Of a stretch of 64,000 bases of DNA, positions 1 through 10,968 are shown one piece after another. The first letter of the stretch is position 1. Each line of letters opens with the position of its first letter. A model generated the notes under the pieces. That model had not been told where the DNA came from and searched no databases. It saw only the letters and a list, made by a program, of their open reading frames with translations. Origin of the DNA: Schistocephalus solidus (taxonomy: Eukaryota > Platyhelminthes > Cestoda > Diphyllobothriidea > Diphyllobothriidae); assembly GCA_017591395.1 (NCBI GenBank), contig WEDG01003484.1, positions 79,280-143,279 on the forward strand. The letters are read 5' to 3'. The position numbers and the translations under genes were made by a program.

Positions 1-461
1 CCTCGAAGTTGGGTTCTTCCTAGCGGCCACACCCCGGGCAACCGTCACGACTGGCGGGCTAAACCAGGTTAGGGTCTCCGGTGTTGTGTGTGCCTCCACT
101 CTCGGTATGTCTGACTCCCGAACTTCCCACCTCCCCCCTCTCAAAAAGTCCTACGGTGGAGGCTACAGCAACCCCGTAGGCGACCCAGACTAACTCGGGT
201 CGTTCTCCCACTAAAAAAATCCGTGACCCATAGTGGAGTTCGGCAGCCGTCTGGGATGTCCGAGCAGCCCTATTTAGGGATAGCACTGCTTGCCTCCTCG
301 CGGAGGAAGGGGCTAGAATATGTGCCCTAAAAAATGCTGGGTCTCACGTCTTCTGCAGTCGGCCGCGGCTCGCAGATCGCAAAATACACGGTCGTAAAAC
401 TCAAACAAACAACAACACCCCCCGTCCCCATCCCCCTCGCCATACTCTCCAGGCTGCTCTG
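1..461 (+). other. Leader of the non-LTR element
   Basis: GC-rich sequence before the endonuclease frame. A short open frame on the opposite strand here looks like chance. A small hairpin (cctcc / ggagg) lies near 294-307. The endonuclease frame is open from 462, but that codon is GTG, so the true start is either upstream and lost, or absent because the copy is defective. Confidence 0.5.
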
Positions 462-1388
462 GTGAGTCCACTCACACTAGCAGCCTGGAATGTTCACTAC
501 CTTTTAGACAATCCTAGGAGCAACCGGCCGGAACGGAGGACAGCGCTACTCGCTCGGGAACTGGCGCGCTACAAGGTGGACATTGCTGCTCTCAGCGAGA
601 CCCGATTCTCTGAGCAGGGTCAGCTGGAGGAGGTGGGGGCCGGCTACAATTTCTTCTGGAGCGGCCGGCCAAAGGCAGAGCGACGCGACGCTGGTGTTGC
701 CTTTGCCATCCGTAACGACATCGTGGGACGTCTGCCCTGTCTGCCGCAGGGTATCAATGATCGTCTGATGAACCTCCGCCTGCCTCTTCGGGGAGACCAG
801 TTCACCACCATCATCAGCGCCTACGCTCCCCCAATGACGAGCTCTGATGTGGCGAAGGACAAATTCTACGAAGACCTACACGCTTTGCTGGCGACTGTGC
901 CGAAAGAGGACAAGTTAATTGTCCTTGGTGACTTCAATGCCCGCGTCGGGACGGATAACGCTGCCTGGCAGGGAGTGCTGGGTCCCCACGGTCTCGGTAG
1001 CTGCAACGATAACGGCCTCCTTCTTCTGCGCACGTGTGCGGAACACCATCTCCTGCTGTCCAACACCTTCTTCCGCCTTCCGAAGCGGGAGAAGGCCACG
1101 TGGATGCACCCTCGGTCGCGGCGCTGGCATCTGCTGGACTATGTTCTCGTCCGGAGGCGAGATCTACAGGACGTGCTGGTAACCAAGGCGATCCGCGATG
1201 CCGATGGTTGGACAGATCACTGCCTCATCATCTCTCAGATGAGGCTCCGACTGCAACCCCGACGAAGGCCCCAAGGTAAGAGGCCGCCATGTAAGTTAAA
1301 TACTCTTTTATTAAATTTGCCTGCTCACTGTTTTGATTTCAGCAACCAAATTAACCGAGAAACTGGAGGACCTGCATGCTCCAGATGA
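462..1388 (+). pseudogene. APE-type endonuclease domain of non-LTR retrotransposon
   Basis: This domain would nick target DNA to prime reverse transcription. Visible exonuclease-endonuclease-phosphatase motifs, in order: WNVHYL near the N-terminus, the catalytic glutamate in ALSETRF, the SAYAPP block, LGDFNARVG (Asp/Asn pair), LLDYVLV, and the terminal GWTDHCL aspartate-histidine. All expected catalytic residues are present, so the domain looks intact. The frame then runs out of homology at about residue 290: the downstream protein continues from about 1345 in another frame, so one base has been gained or lost there. A GTAAG-to-TTTCAG stretch at about 1275-1342 resembles an intron, but the bases between still encode sensible protein in the first frame, so I favour a frameshift. 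The listed start is GTG, not a proven initiator. Confidence 0.8.
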
Positions 1389-1840
1389 TAACGCTACCGT
1401 GGAGACACGATGGTGTCAACTGCGAAATGTCATCCAGTCCACCGCCCTCGATGTACTCGGACGCGCACACCGTCGACACCAGGACTGGTTTGTCGACAAT
1501 GACGCCAACATCAGCAACTTACTCGCGGAGAAGAATAGACTACACAAAGCCTACATGGACCTTCGGAATGACGCCACCAAAGCAGCCTTTTTCAGATGCC
1601 GGCGCCTTGTACAACAACGGCTGTGGGAGATGCAGGATGCCTGGATGATCCAAAAGGCTGAGGATATCCAGGGGTATGCGGACCGCAGTGAAATGAAAAA
1701 CGTTTTCAAAGCCATCAAGGCCATCTACGGCCCGTGTATCAAGGGGTCCGCACCGCTGCTCAGCTCTGACGGCACAACACTGCTGACAGAGAAATCGCAA
1801 AATTCTGAAGCGCTGGGCCGAGCACTTCAGAAGTGTCCCT
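1333..1840 (+). pseudogene. Linker between endonuclease and RT of the same element
   Basis: This continues the retrotransposon protein from about 1345 to 1800. It is rich in charged residues and includes RWCQLRNVIQSTALDVLG and LLAEKNRLHKAYMDLR, typical of the helical linker before the RT in this family. Two single-base shifts follow. After codon 1797-1799 one extra A in a run of four moves the frame, and reading with the shift gives a sensible ILKRWAEHF block. An extra C in the run at 1837-1839 then moves it again into the frame of the reverse transcriptase. Both events lie in homopolymers, so either mutation or sequencing error could explain them. Confidence 0.7.
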
Positions 1841-4172
1841 TAATTGCTCATCAGCCATCTCCGATGCTGCCATTGACCGGCTCCCTCAAGTGGACACGAA
1901 CAATGACCTGGATCTGCCGCCTTCCCTACCAGAAACCATCCGGGCCGTGCAGCAGATTTCCAGCGGTAAAGCAGCGGGATCCGACGAAATCCCACCGGAA
2001 GTCTACAAGCACGGTGGGCCCCGGCTGATGGCAGAACTCACAACACTCTTCCAGGAGATGTGGCGCCAAGGACAAGTTCCTCAGGATTTCAAAGACGCCA
2101 CCATCGTCCATCTCTACAAACGGAAGGGGAACCGGCAACTCTGTGATAATCACAGAGGCATCTCATTGCTCAACATCGCCGGGAAGATCTTCGCCCGTAT
2201 CCTTCTCAATCGTCTTAACGGTCACCTAGAGCAGGGCCTGCTCCCGGAAAGCCAATGTGGCTTCCGCCGACACCGCGGAACAACCGATATGATCTTTGCC
2301 GCCCACCAGCTACAAGAGAAGTGTCAGGAGATGCGAACTCACCTATACACTACCTTCGTGGATCTAACGAAAGCCTTTGACACGGTGAATCGTGACGGAC
2401 TGTGGAAAGTCATGCAGAAATTTGGTTGTCCTGTGCGGTTCACGCACATGGTGCGTCAGCTTCATGACAGGATGGCGGCGCGCGTCACTGACAACGGGAC
2501 GGTAGCCGAAGCATTCGCAGTGACCAACGGAGTGAAACAGGGCTGCGTACTAGCCCCCACCCTCTTCAGTCTCATGTTCTCCGCTATGCTGATGGACGCC
2601 TACCGTGATGAGCAGCCTGGTATCCGCAACGCCTACAGAACTGACGGGCACCTTCTCAACAGTCGGCGTATGCAAGCTCCAACGCGCGTGTCTACGACTA
2701 CAGTCCATGACTTGCTCTTCGCGGACGACTGCGCCCTTAACACCGTGACGGAGGAGGACATGCAAAGGAGCATGGACCTCTTCGACGAAGGCTGCGCTGT
2801 TTTCGGATTAACAATCAGTACAGCCAAAACGGTTGTCATGCACCAGCCGCCACCCAGCACGGAATGCAATGCTCCTCGAATCAATGTCAACGGTGCTCAA
2901 CTCAAAAACGTGGAAACCTTCGCTTATCTAGGAAGCACGATGTCGCGCAACACGAGAATCGATGAAGAGGTTGCCCAACGGATCTCCAAATTTAGTCAGG
3001 CCTTCAGCCGGCTGCAGGCCTCCGTGTGGAATCGCCACGGTATTCACCTGAACACCAAACTGAAGATGTAAAAGGCCGTCGTCTCGACGACACTCCTTTA
3101 CGGAGCGGAAACCTGGACCGTCTACTCGAACCAAGCCAGAAAGCTGAATCACTTTCATCTCAGATGCCTCCGCAGAATACTGAAGCTGAGATGGCAAGAC
3201 AGGATCCTGGACACGGAAGTCATGGAGCGGACCGGAATCCTCAGCATCCATGCCATGCTGAGGCAAGTGCAACTGCGATGGAGTGGCCACCTGGTAAGAA
3301 TGGACGACGAGCGACTACCCAAACGACTTTTCTACGGAGCTGTCACTACGGGTTTTCGCCGGCAGGGAGGTCAAAAACGACGCTACAAGGACACGTTGAA
3401 GAAATCGCTGAAGCAACTGCAAATCAACTCGGCGACCTGGGAGGACCTCGCCCAGGATAGACCGGCATGGAGAAGATCAGTGAAGACTGGTTCAGCAATC
3501 TATGAGGCCAACCAGATCGCCGCCGCCAAGGCCAAAAGAGCGGCACGAAAGTCACCAGCGCCCCGGACCAACACCGCCAATGCCCAGGCCCTGCCAACAT
3601 GCCCGCGCTGTCAACGCATCTTCCGCGCGCGAATCGGCCTGGTTGGACATCTTCGGACGCAGTGCACCAACAATCCGACAATTCCAATTTCTATGTCAAA
3701 TTCGGCCAACCCTCCTTCTGACTCTCCCACCCTCACTCCTGGAATCAATTCCATTACTCCCACCATCATAGAAACCACATCCATCTACTCATCGCCTGCT
3801 ACCCCCACCACCGCAACCACCACCGCCTTCGCCCTCACTACCTCCACCACCACCACCACCATCAGCGATGGGGAATCTCTCCTAAGCTATACGCAATGCG
3901 ACCGCACATTCACCTCACGCATCGGCCTGGTCGGTCACTTGCGAATACATCGTACAGAGACCGGTGAGCCAGTGCCTGGAACACCATCACACAGCAGAGA
4001 TCGTCGCCTCCATTGCCCTCACTGTCCTCGCGCATTCACTCATCGCATGGGCCTATTCGGTCACATGCGCATCCATGACAGCGGAATACACCACAATGCC
4101 GACAACACCGATACACCATGCACACCCTCCGCTCCTGCCATTCTTAGCGCCCTGACACCCCCACTACCATGA
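1833..4172 (+). pseudogene. Reverse transcriptase plus zinc fingers, with one nonsense codon
   Basis: This is the main enzyme of the element. RT blocks in order: [35 protein letters not shown], motif [14 protein letters not shown], motif [15 protein letters not shown], motif [11 protein letters not shown], then [11 protein letters not shown] and the thumb. All catalytic aspartates are present. A TAA at 3069-3071 (after LKM) cuts the frame, but the same frame stays open on the far side through [24 protein letters not shown] and [12 protein letters not shown], so it is a single nonsense change. The C-terminus has a C2HC-like finger (CPRCQRIF...HLRTQC), a finger missing its first Cys (TQCDRTF...HLRIH), then an intact one (CPHCPRAF...HMRIH), separated by Thr/Pro/Ser-rich linkers. 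The frame ends at TGA 4170-4172, overlapping the next ATG. Confidence 0.85.
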
Positions 4173-4408
4173 ATGACATCCCCCCAGCCTCTACCGATTT
4201 CTCCTGCCCACACTGCGCCCGCAACTTCAACTCACGCATCGGCCTGGTCCGTCACCTGCGAATCCATGACACGGAGGCTGGTGAACCAGTGCCTGGTGCT
4301 CCGACATATAGTCGACGCGCCCGCCTTCACTGCCCTCACTGCTCCCGCACATTTACACACCGCATGGGCCTATTAGGACACATGCGCCTCCACGACAACC
4401 TCCGGTAA
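4169..4408 (+). pseudogene. Last two C2H2 zinc fingers of the non-LTR element
   Basis: Seventy-nine residues in a shifted frame that starts ATG at 4169, overlapping the previous TGA as ATGA. It contains two good C2H2 fingers, CPHCARNF...HLRIH and CPHCSRTF...HMRLH, joined by a linker with GEPVPGAP, the same linker seen between the fingers upstream. The finger-linker-finger cassette is therefore duplicated. The fingers probably bind nucleic acid, either element RNA or target DNA; that role is inference. The frame change may be an indel in what was once one protein. Alternatively the ATGA overlap could permit re-initiation. The stop codon sits in a perfect hairpin. Confidence 0.75.
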
Positions 4409-4419
4409 ACCACCGGAGG
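4399..4419 (+). other. Perfect hairpin spanning the stop codon
   Basis: An eight-base-pair perfect stem (cctccggt / accggagg) with a five-base loop. The TAA stop at 4406-4408 begins at the stem tip. It marks the junction between coding sequence and the 3' region. Confidence 0.6.
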
Positions 4420-4489
4420 CTAAGCTACATCAGCGCACACTACCTACACCAATACATCGACAACACCCTCACAATCACCATTTACCAGT

Positions 4490-5810
4490 GTATATCACGG
4501 TTTCCTAGAAACCGTGGCTGGGAAGTCTGCCAATCTGACGCTTCCACCAGACCACGCCGACGGCTCAGTGTATGTGCTGTGTGTGTCAAGTGGCTGACCA
4601 GTGGACTGGGAGTCAGACGGCGATGGCTGCTCCATATCCCCTGAGTTAGTGAATCCTGGTGTGTTCGTTATGGGGGCCAGGTCGTGCTGTGGCGCGCCAA
4701 GACAGGTACGCCGATCCGTCAGCTAATGCTCACTCCCACATCAGGCAACTGACCGGCTCGGACAGTAGTCTGACTGTGGGGGTGGGGGAGAGAGTGAGGT
4801 CGACAGCTCAGCGCATATTCCTCACTATAAACAATCTGACGCACTCAAAACTATCACGGTGCGCTAAAAGCCGTGGCTTGGAATGTTGCCAACTGACGGG
4901 ATAACTCGGACCGCGTGGTCAGCCCAATGTGTGTTTTGTGTGGAGTGGCTGACTGGTGGACTGAGAGTCAGGCTGCAATGGCTCCTTCTTAATGTGCTCT
5001 TTATGGCACCCCCACTCTCTGGGATCCAAGCCAGGTGTGGTGGCACACCCAGGGGCGGCTCCGGCCGCGCCAGCCACCTGTGCCCTCTCCCATCTCCGGT
5101 CTTCTTGACTGTGTCATGAGACCGGGCTCAGGTTGGGGAGGAGAAGATATGGCGGTAACGTTGAGTGCAGCGGTTGGAAGGTTGCCAACTGACAATTACA
5201 CTCAGACCTCGCAGTTAGTCCAATGTGTGTTGTGTGGAGTGGCTGACTGGTGGTCTGAGAGTCAGGCTGCGATGGCTCCTTCTAAACGTGACCTCTGGCT
5301 ATCTCACACATGTGAGATGTAAGCCGTTCAACCCCCTGTTGTGTGAAATCCTGGTGCTTGTGTTTGCGGGGCCAGGTCGTGTACGTAGTACACGTAGACG
5401 AGGTCACCAGCAGCTGCGCCCGCTTCCGCATCAGACAACTGACCGGCTTGGACAGTGGTCTGATTGTGGGGGTGGGGAAGAGAGTGAGGTCGAGAGCTCA
5501 GCGTATTTTCCTCACTATAAACAATCTGACGCGCTTGAAACTATCACGGTGCGCTAAAAGCCGTGGCTTGGAAGGTTGCCAGCTGACGGGATAACTCGGA
5601 CTGCGTGGTCAGCCCAATGTGTGTTTTGTGTGGAGTGGCTGACTGGCGGTAGCTGCAGCGCAAGGCTACTATCACTTAAAACTAATTCACGCGCAAGTCA
5701 CCGTCCCTGCTCCACACTTCCATGGAGCATACGGTGGACATCGTCGGACTACGACGGTCGAACTGTCGGGTGGCGTCGTGAATACGGACGTTAGAAGGAT
5801 TGGCTTACTA
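4490..5810 (+). repeat. Tandem hairpin-bearing repeats in the element's 3' region
   Basis: Four related units follow the coding region, anchored by 'atcacgg' at about 4494, 4853 and 5543 and by a weaker copy near 5155. Each runs through a 'gccgtggcttgg' segment, a 'gccaactgac' segment, a 'tgtggagtggctgac' segment and 'gagtcaggctgc...atggctcc'. Units 2 and 4 are also preceded by the same block ('cactataaacaatctgacg'), giving a higher-order repeat of about 690 bp made of two subunits of about 345 bp. Short open frames here are fortuitous. Related fragments occur at 8740-8900, 37690-37870 (minus), 42915-42985 and 52075-52485 (minus). Confidence 0.75.
4496..4516 (+). other. Hairpin in first 3' repeat unit
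   Basis: Perfect nine-base-pair stem cacggtttc / gaaaccgtg with a three-base loop. Later units keep a shorter version (cacgg...ccgtg). Possibly a recognition structure for the element's reverse transcriptase; that is inference. Confidence 0.55.
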
Positions 5811-7367
5811 GAGGGTACCGAATCTGGTGCTTGTGGCAGGAACGGACTCGGACAATTTTCAGTAATGGCTGGAAGTGTATCTAAGAGGAGCTGAGCATGG
5901 ATAAAATACAAGAGCCGTGCGTGGAAACTACGTGGAGAATTGGCGGGCACTGTTATCTTCTGCCGAACAAGTTCGAAAATCCTTAGATGAAATTCTATCT
6001 GACGTAGTTACACTTTGTCCCCTACCTCCTCTGTTTTCCCCTGTCCACTTGACCTGAACTTCTTTGTTTGTTCCCATCGGCTTTAACCTTGAAACGTCTG
6101 GTTACCCGGATTGTTGCATTGTTCTAACACATGCGTGTGACGGAAGCTAGCGAACTTACGTCATTCAATATAGTCTAGAGTCAGACGTTATATTTGGCCG
6201 ACTTCGTTTCGGCTGCGAGTATCTACCGTCGAGGTTTGTATCCGGTTTATTTTTCATTATTTTTTTTATTAATAGTACCGTAATAAACCTAATTGGCGTT
6301 TGCATTTCGAGTTTACGTACGCGTTACTCTGGGATACCAAACCGTTGGCAACAGAAAAATTGGCCCTTTTCGTGGTTTTTCACCTTTTAAAACTGATAAT
6401 GTTTCAGCCACAAAGGTGAGAACATATTTTCTCTTTTATAGCAGCCATTTTTGCTATCTTTTTACATTTCAGCTTCGTTTGAAGATTACGAACGCACAGA
6501 AGAGTGACCATATAAATTCTGTCATATTGCTCGAATTACCTATAAGCTTAAATTAGACCGTTCAAAATTCCTCTTCCTAGATGTGCGGTATTTTAAATAC
6601 CCCTTAGATGGCATATATTTGGACGATTGTTCATAATGTATTCACAAACTTCAGGATAATATGGGCAGGCTAAAACAAGGCGTTACCCGTAGTCATTATT
6701 ACTGTACTTTCAGGCGCGAAATCACGCAGGTTCGTAAATCTGACACTTAAAATTCGCTAAAGCCTCTAAGTTTTACAAAAAGAGCCTGTTTGCCGTTCCT
6801 TCGTTTTCGCGGTTTACACCAGACCATAAAAGCAATGTATAAATGTGGTAAGTCTTGTTTGTTTGTTTGTTAAATTGCTCTCCTCCAGAGGAACAAGCCC
6901 ACATGTGTAAACTAGACTTAAAACAGTTAATAACATAGGAACTTGTCAGAATGTATGGTAAAGTAGGTTTATGTCTAAATCTGTAAACATTCTGTCTGTG
7001 CAAATAAATAAAAAAATATATTCTGCGTGTAAAAAGTAGATTTTCCGGAACCGGCTAGTGGAATGAATGAAACGCTCATTTCTTCATGCACCTTAACTGG
7101 TAATGCCCGTTTTTGTGAGCACGTTTCATCAGCTGGGTCAGATACGGTATTTTCTTATTCAGGCAAACGTGCAGTCGGGGCACAGGTATTTCACTTGTAA
7201 AATGCATTTTTAGCAACCTACCTAATCGTTCAGCAAGCCCTGGTTTATGCTCCAGAGCTAACTTTTCTGTGCCCTATAAATCACTCGGAAAGCTCCGTTT
7301 TGATGCCGGCTTGATAGGGTCAGCGCTTGTCAAGTCGACCTTGACAGTCCAGCGCTATTTACGCACT
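5811..7367. other. No gene recognised
   Basis: AT-rich sequence after the retrotransposon. Short open frames on both strands have no recognisable domains. Nothing else is supported. Confidence 0.5.
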
Positions 7368-7384
7368 CTCTCTCTCTCTCTCTG
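7368..7384. repeat. (CT)n microsatellite
   Basis: Eight or so CT dinucleotides. Confidence 0.9.
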
Positions 7385-7879
7385 ACATGTGACAATCATT
7401 TTTGGACAGTCAGGTAGGATGCCTGGAGGGATGGGACCGATTGCCTGATGGGACTTAGTAAGGGCATGACCCCGTTATTCTCCGATGTGCATTTTTGGTA
7501 CTCCAGTGCACATGTACCGTGAGGCAGATGCCATCAGGCTTGTTCTGCACTTGAACAACCAATGCTGACATGCGGTATTAAAATGCCCCCTGAATAGCCA
7601 ACATGGCTGCCTGGGGAAAACCAGATTTACAATCTTCCCACGTAATGTTTCAGATTTTCTCTGTGACATGTAACGTTTCCTACTTTCGTGTCCTCCCTCC
7701 ACATGAACTGCTCGCAGGGGAAGTACTTACTCCTATTGGAGCTTACATTACCGGACTGGTCTGAAGATAAATAACCGGGGTCATGCGTGTACTTTGCTTG
7801 CCAAATTTAACCTAAATAAGTTTATGAACATGCTTTTGAATATTATTCCAGACCAGGTGGTAAACTCATTTTGACCCTA

Positions 7880-8040
7880 GTGTGATTAAACTTACGGCTC
7901 CCGGTGGGGCCTCGTAGCTCCGTTGGCTAGAGCGTTGGCTGTATTAAAGCCTTCCACTTGCTGGCGTGGGTTCGAATCCCACAGAGGCCACCGAGCTTTT
8001 CTCAAGTGGGTCAAAAGAAACTCATTTTTATTCCAAACTA
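7880..8040 (+). mobile_element. tRNA-derived SINE, family 1, copy 1
   Basis: A tRNA-like head at 7908-7990 has GGCCTC pairing with GAGGCC at its 3' end (acceptor-like stem), D arm GCTC...GAGC with an A box, and a T arm GTGGG-TTCGAAT-CCCAC that contains a B box. It is preceded by 'tgtgatta...cggctcccggtgg', which is shared with the minus-strand copy at 10855-10968 and is therefore part of the element. A short body 'accgag...tgggtcaaaagaaa' follows. The extended variable region and the dispersed copies argue against a working tRNA gene. Transcription would be by RNA polymerase III. Confidence 0.75.
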
Positions 8041-8739
8041 CTTTTGATACACAGAACTTGCTCCTCGAATGCAAATTTGAAGATCATACTAGTGCGGGGA
8101 GTACCTTTCCACAAATGTCAGCTCTCCAAACAGCTAACTGTTAATAGTACTAATACTGATGAATTTATTTGAAAAGGCTAAAATAACACTTGACAGGATT
8201 CCTTTAATTTTTTTCGACAGACATATTTCCTCCGGAAGGACATGTTCCTAAAGCAGTTTCATGTCGATTCTTATAACTCCGCAACTGTCCATGAATAGAT
8301 TTCACTTTGAGCTTGCACCCAATCCGTTAAAAATGTGATACAGAGATGTATCGAAGGTGAAATTATGGATTACACACGCAACCGAATTCAAAATATATTC
8401 GTTAAAACTAATGCTTAGTTGGGAGCCAGTGTACTATATTCTAACCTTTGTACGCAAATTCCGTCTTGCAAAAATTATGCTCGAAGATACCAACGTGGAT
8501 AATCCTTCGGCCAGTTTGAAACCGGTTTACTCTCAAGGTTGCGGTCTGTCCGACCACAGTCGGTAGAAATCACTATTGCATAAGCGTTTACACTTAAATG
8601 TATGCTGATGTGCTCCTACAATGGGCCAAACGGTCGATGCACTGGGCCAGCACGGTAACCAGACCAGAGCACGGTAGGCCTTATTGGGGATGAATCCTAT
8701 TATAGAGGCTAAAAGTTTTGATGATATGGCGTGCCTAGG

Positions 8740-8900
8740 CACAGACTCGCGCCTCTGTTTTTCTTGACTCTGTCATAACACGGGGCCCTGGTGGGCCCAT
8801 GGCTAGTATCACTATAAACTAATTTACGCGAAAATTACCGTTCCTGCAACCACCACCCCGTTGGACACGTTGGAAATTGTCGGAAACGGCGATCGAACTC
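8740..8900 (+). repeat. Fragment related to the retrotransposon 3' repeats
   Basis: 'cttgactctgtcat' and 'tatcactataaactaatttacgcg...ccgttcctgc' match segments near 5103 and 5665-5715. No coding potential. Confidence 0.55.
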
Positions 8901-10849
8901 TCACGGGTATGCCTGAAAGTGGCGCGACTGTAAGCACTCCTGATATAGCACACCTGCCGTATCAGTAATAGAATTTGAACTCCCAGCAACATGTCACAAG
9001 TACGTGCACCCAAGAGTGCTCCTTGTTCTCCTCAAACAGCCTAGCCCGGTTACCGGTTTTCTTCTAGCAGATTCTTCTCTTTAAACTCTCTGGCTATAAG
9101 CAACGACAAAACTCCACTTCCTGAACTGCTGTCATCTTAGACCCGTTGACGGAGGGCTTATTGCAGCCATGGGCACTGCTCCAGTGCATATAGCCAACTT
9201 TTCTGAAATGCAGGCACCGCAGAACTCGTATCTTCTATCCAAATTTCAGCGCTAACCTCATCTGGCTAATGGGTGATTTTTTGTTCCTTTCTTTTTTTGA
9301 AAACAACGTTTCCTCAGTCACGCGCGCTCTATCCAGAGGGCGCTGCTTCCGCCTTAATCTTCCTCCTACTTCAAGCTTAGCGCCTGCGATGACAGCCTTA
9401 CGAAGGTGAGCCAACGATTCATCATCTCAGTTCGCACCATTTATCATGCCTCAAGACGTGCGTAGCGTTTCCCGTTCCCTGGAGCAATAACAGCGGAAAA
9501 CAACATCGTATAAACATGCAAATGCTGCAGGAGTTGCTAAGGAATACTTGTGAAAACATCGTTGCCATTCCCAACACCGTACTCGCCCAGAAAAGAATTT
9601 AATTCTTTCCTAGCATGCGTTTATGTTTGGGCTCCCACAGCGTTGGAAGCGGCCAGAGCCCGTCATCTTTTGAGGTCAAATTTACGTCTTTAAGTATTTT
9701 ACTTGTGTAGTTTGCGCTTAATTTTAAGTTAGCATTATGACCTTTGGTGTCTTTTTTATAAAAGTTGATAATTATACCAGTAATTCCTTTGCTCGTTCAA
9801 AATTCTATGTCAGGGCTACCGCACGAGAGCACAAGCGTCCACCTAAAAAGTATAAATGAGTAACTTGTAAGGCAGTGATATCGAAAAGCTGTCTACTTCG
9901 ATAGTAAACTTTAGCTCAAGTAATATAACCACCAAAGCTTTTAACGCGTCAGACAAGAAGCACTTGCGGTCAGGTTTTGTTGGTGGGACATAATAAGTCG
10001 AAATTGTTAATTCTAGCTTTTCTTGTCCCTGTCGGTAAAGGCTTTTAGCCCAGGTCTCTTCTCTTTATGCGACAGGGAGCTAAGATCTAGAACCTCAAAC
10101 TGGGACGAAAGGCTACTATTCTGCACCGCAACCAGATCAGTTTGGCGAGAACCAATCACAGATGAAGTATTATATTTCTGTCGGTGAAAGGCACAGAGCT
10201 CAACCGGTCAACTGAATCGTCATTACTGATCTTTAACAAAGCGTAACTAGAAGGGGAGCATTGTCGATTTGGCTCGCTGTCGAAATATTGACATTTCATA
10301 GGCACGGACTGCAGTCACCAAAACTCGTTTCGGTGACGAACAGCCTGGTGCCGAACGTCAACGCAGAAATTAACTTGCTGGTTTATTGCATGGTCGAAAG
10401 CTTAAAAAGGTCCTGTTAATTGTTAAGGTACACCTCGAGGAGAAGTATCATTTTGCATTAAATCAGCAGTGGTGAAAGGAAGTTCTACAAGACTTGAATA
10501 CCTCTACAAGGATGGAATTGCGGTATCTGTTCTTCCCTTCACCTTCGCGGTCACTAGCTTCCCTTCTGCGCAAAACTATTGCGTAGCGAGCACGCTTATC
10601 CCCTAGGCGATGTGATGAGGTTGCTGGTGGTCAGGGGACTGATACAACTATCTTGTGAGGACAACTGCCCCACGAATGGCCGCTGTGGGTGATCTCCTTT
10701 ACTTCCAACTGATGATAGCTGTATGACTATAGGCGAGTGCCGAACGCTAGGTTCTTGAGCGAAATCGTGCCAATACTCTTAACTGCGAAATCAGATAAAT
10801 GAATGGGTGGTGGGTGGAATTTATTAAGCTATTTGATTCAATTGTTATT
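8901..10849. other. No gene recognised
   Basis: Mixed-composition sequence without convincing coding, RNA or repeat features. Confidence 0.5.
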
Positions 10850-10854
10850 ACCTC

Positions 10855-10968
10855 AGCGGCTTTGGTGGGATTTCAATGCACGATAGCAAGGGGAAGGTTT
10901 TATTACAGCCAACGCTCTAGCCACTTGAGTTACGAGGCCCCACCGGGAGCCGTGAGGTTAATCACACT
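10855..10968 (-). mobile_element. tRNA-derived SINE, family 1, copy 2 (inverted)
   Basis: Read on the minus strand this gives the family leader ('gtgtgattaacctcacggct'), the head 'ggggcctcgtaactcaag', the anticodon-arm segment 'gcgttggctgta' and a decayed T arm ending in 'aatcccacc'. It abuts copy 3 head to head. Confidence 0.7.

Larger units (their letters stand above)
1..5810 (+). mobile_element. Non-LTR retrotransposon, APE endonuclease / RT / zinc-finger type
   Basis: One plus-strand element fills the first 5.8 kb. Order: a 5' leader (1-461) with no convincing start codon, an apurinic-type endonuclease, a spacer domain, a reverse transcriptase with all core motifs, a C-terminal run of C2H2 zinc fingers, then a 3' region of tandem hairpin-bearing repeats. 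Such proteins are often annotated in animal genomes as 'endonuclease-reverse transcriptase' or 'craniofacial development protein 2-like'. The clade is probably RTE/CR1-related, but I cannot fix it without a tree. The reading frame is broken by three single-base shifts (near 1345, 1800 and 1838), one nonsense codon (3069-3071) and a further frame change at 4169. The 5' end may lie outside the window and the 3' limit is approximate. Confidence 0.85.

Noticed and set aside
1275..1342. Possible spliceosomal intron (gtaag...tttcag) in the retrotransposon
   Set aside because: The bases between still encode plausible element protein in the endonuclease frame; a one-base frameshift near 1345 is simpler.
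7908..7990. Genuine tRNA gene
   Set aside because: Dispersed copies, an extended region between the anticodon and T arms and a shared upstream leader mark it as a SINE head.
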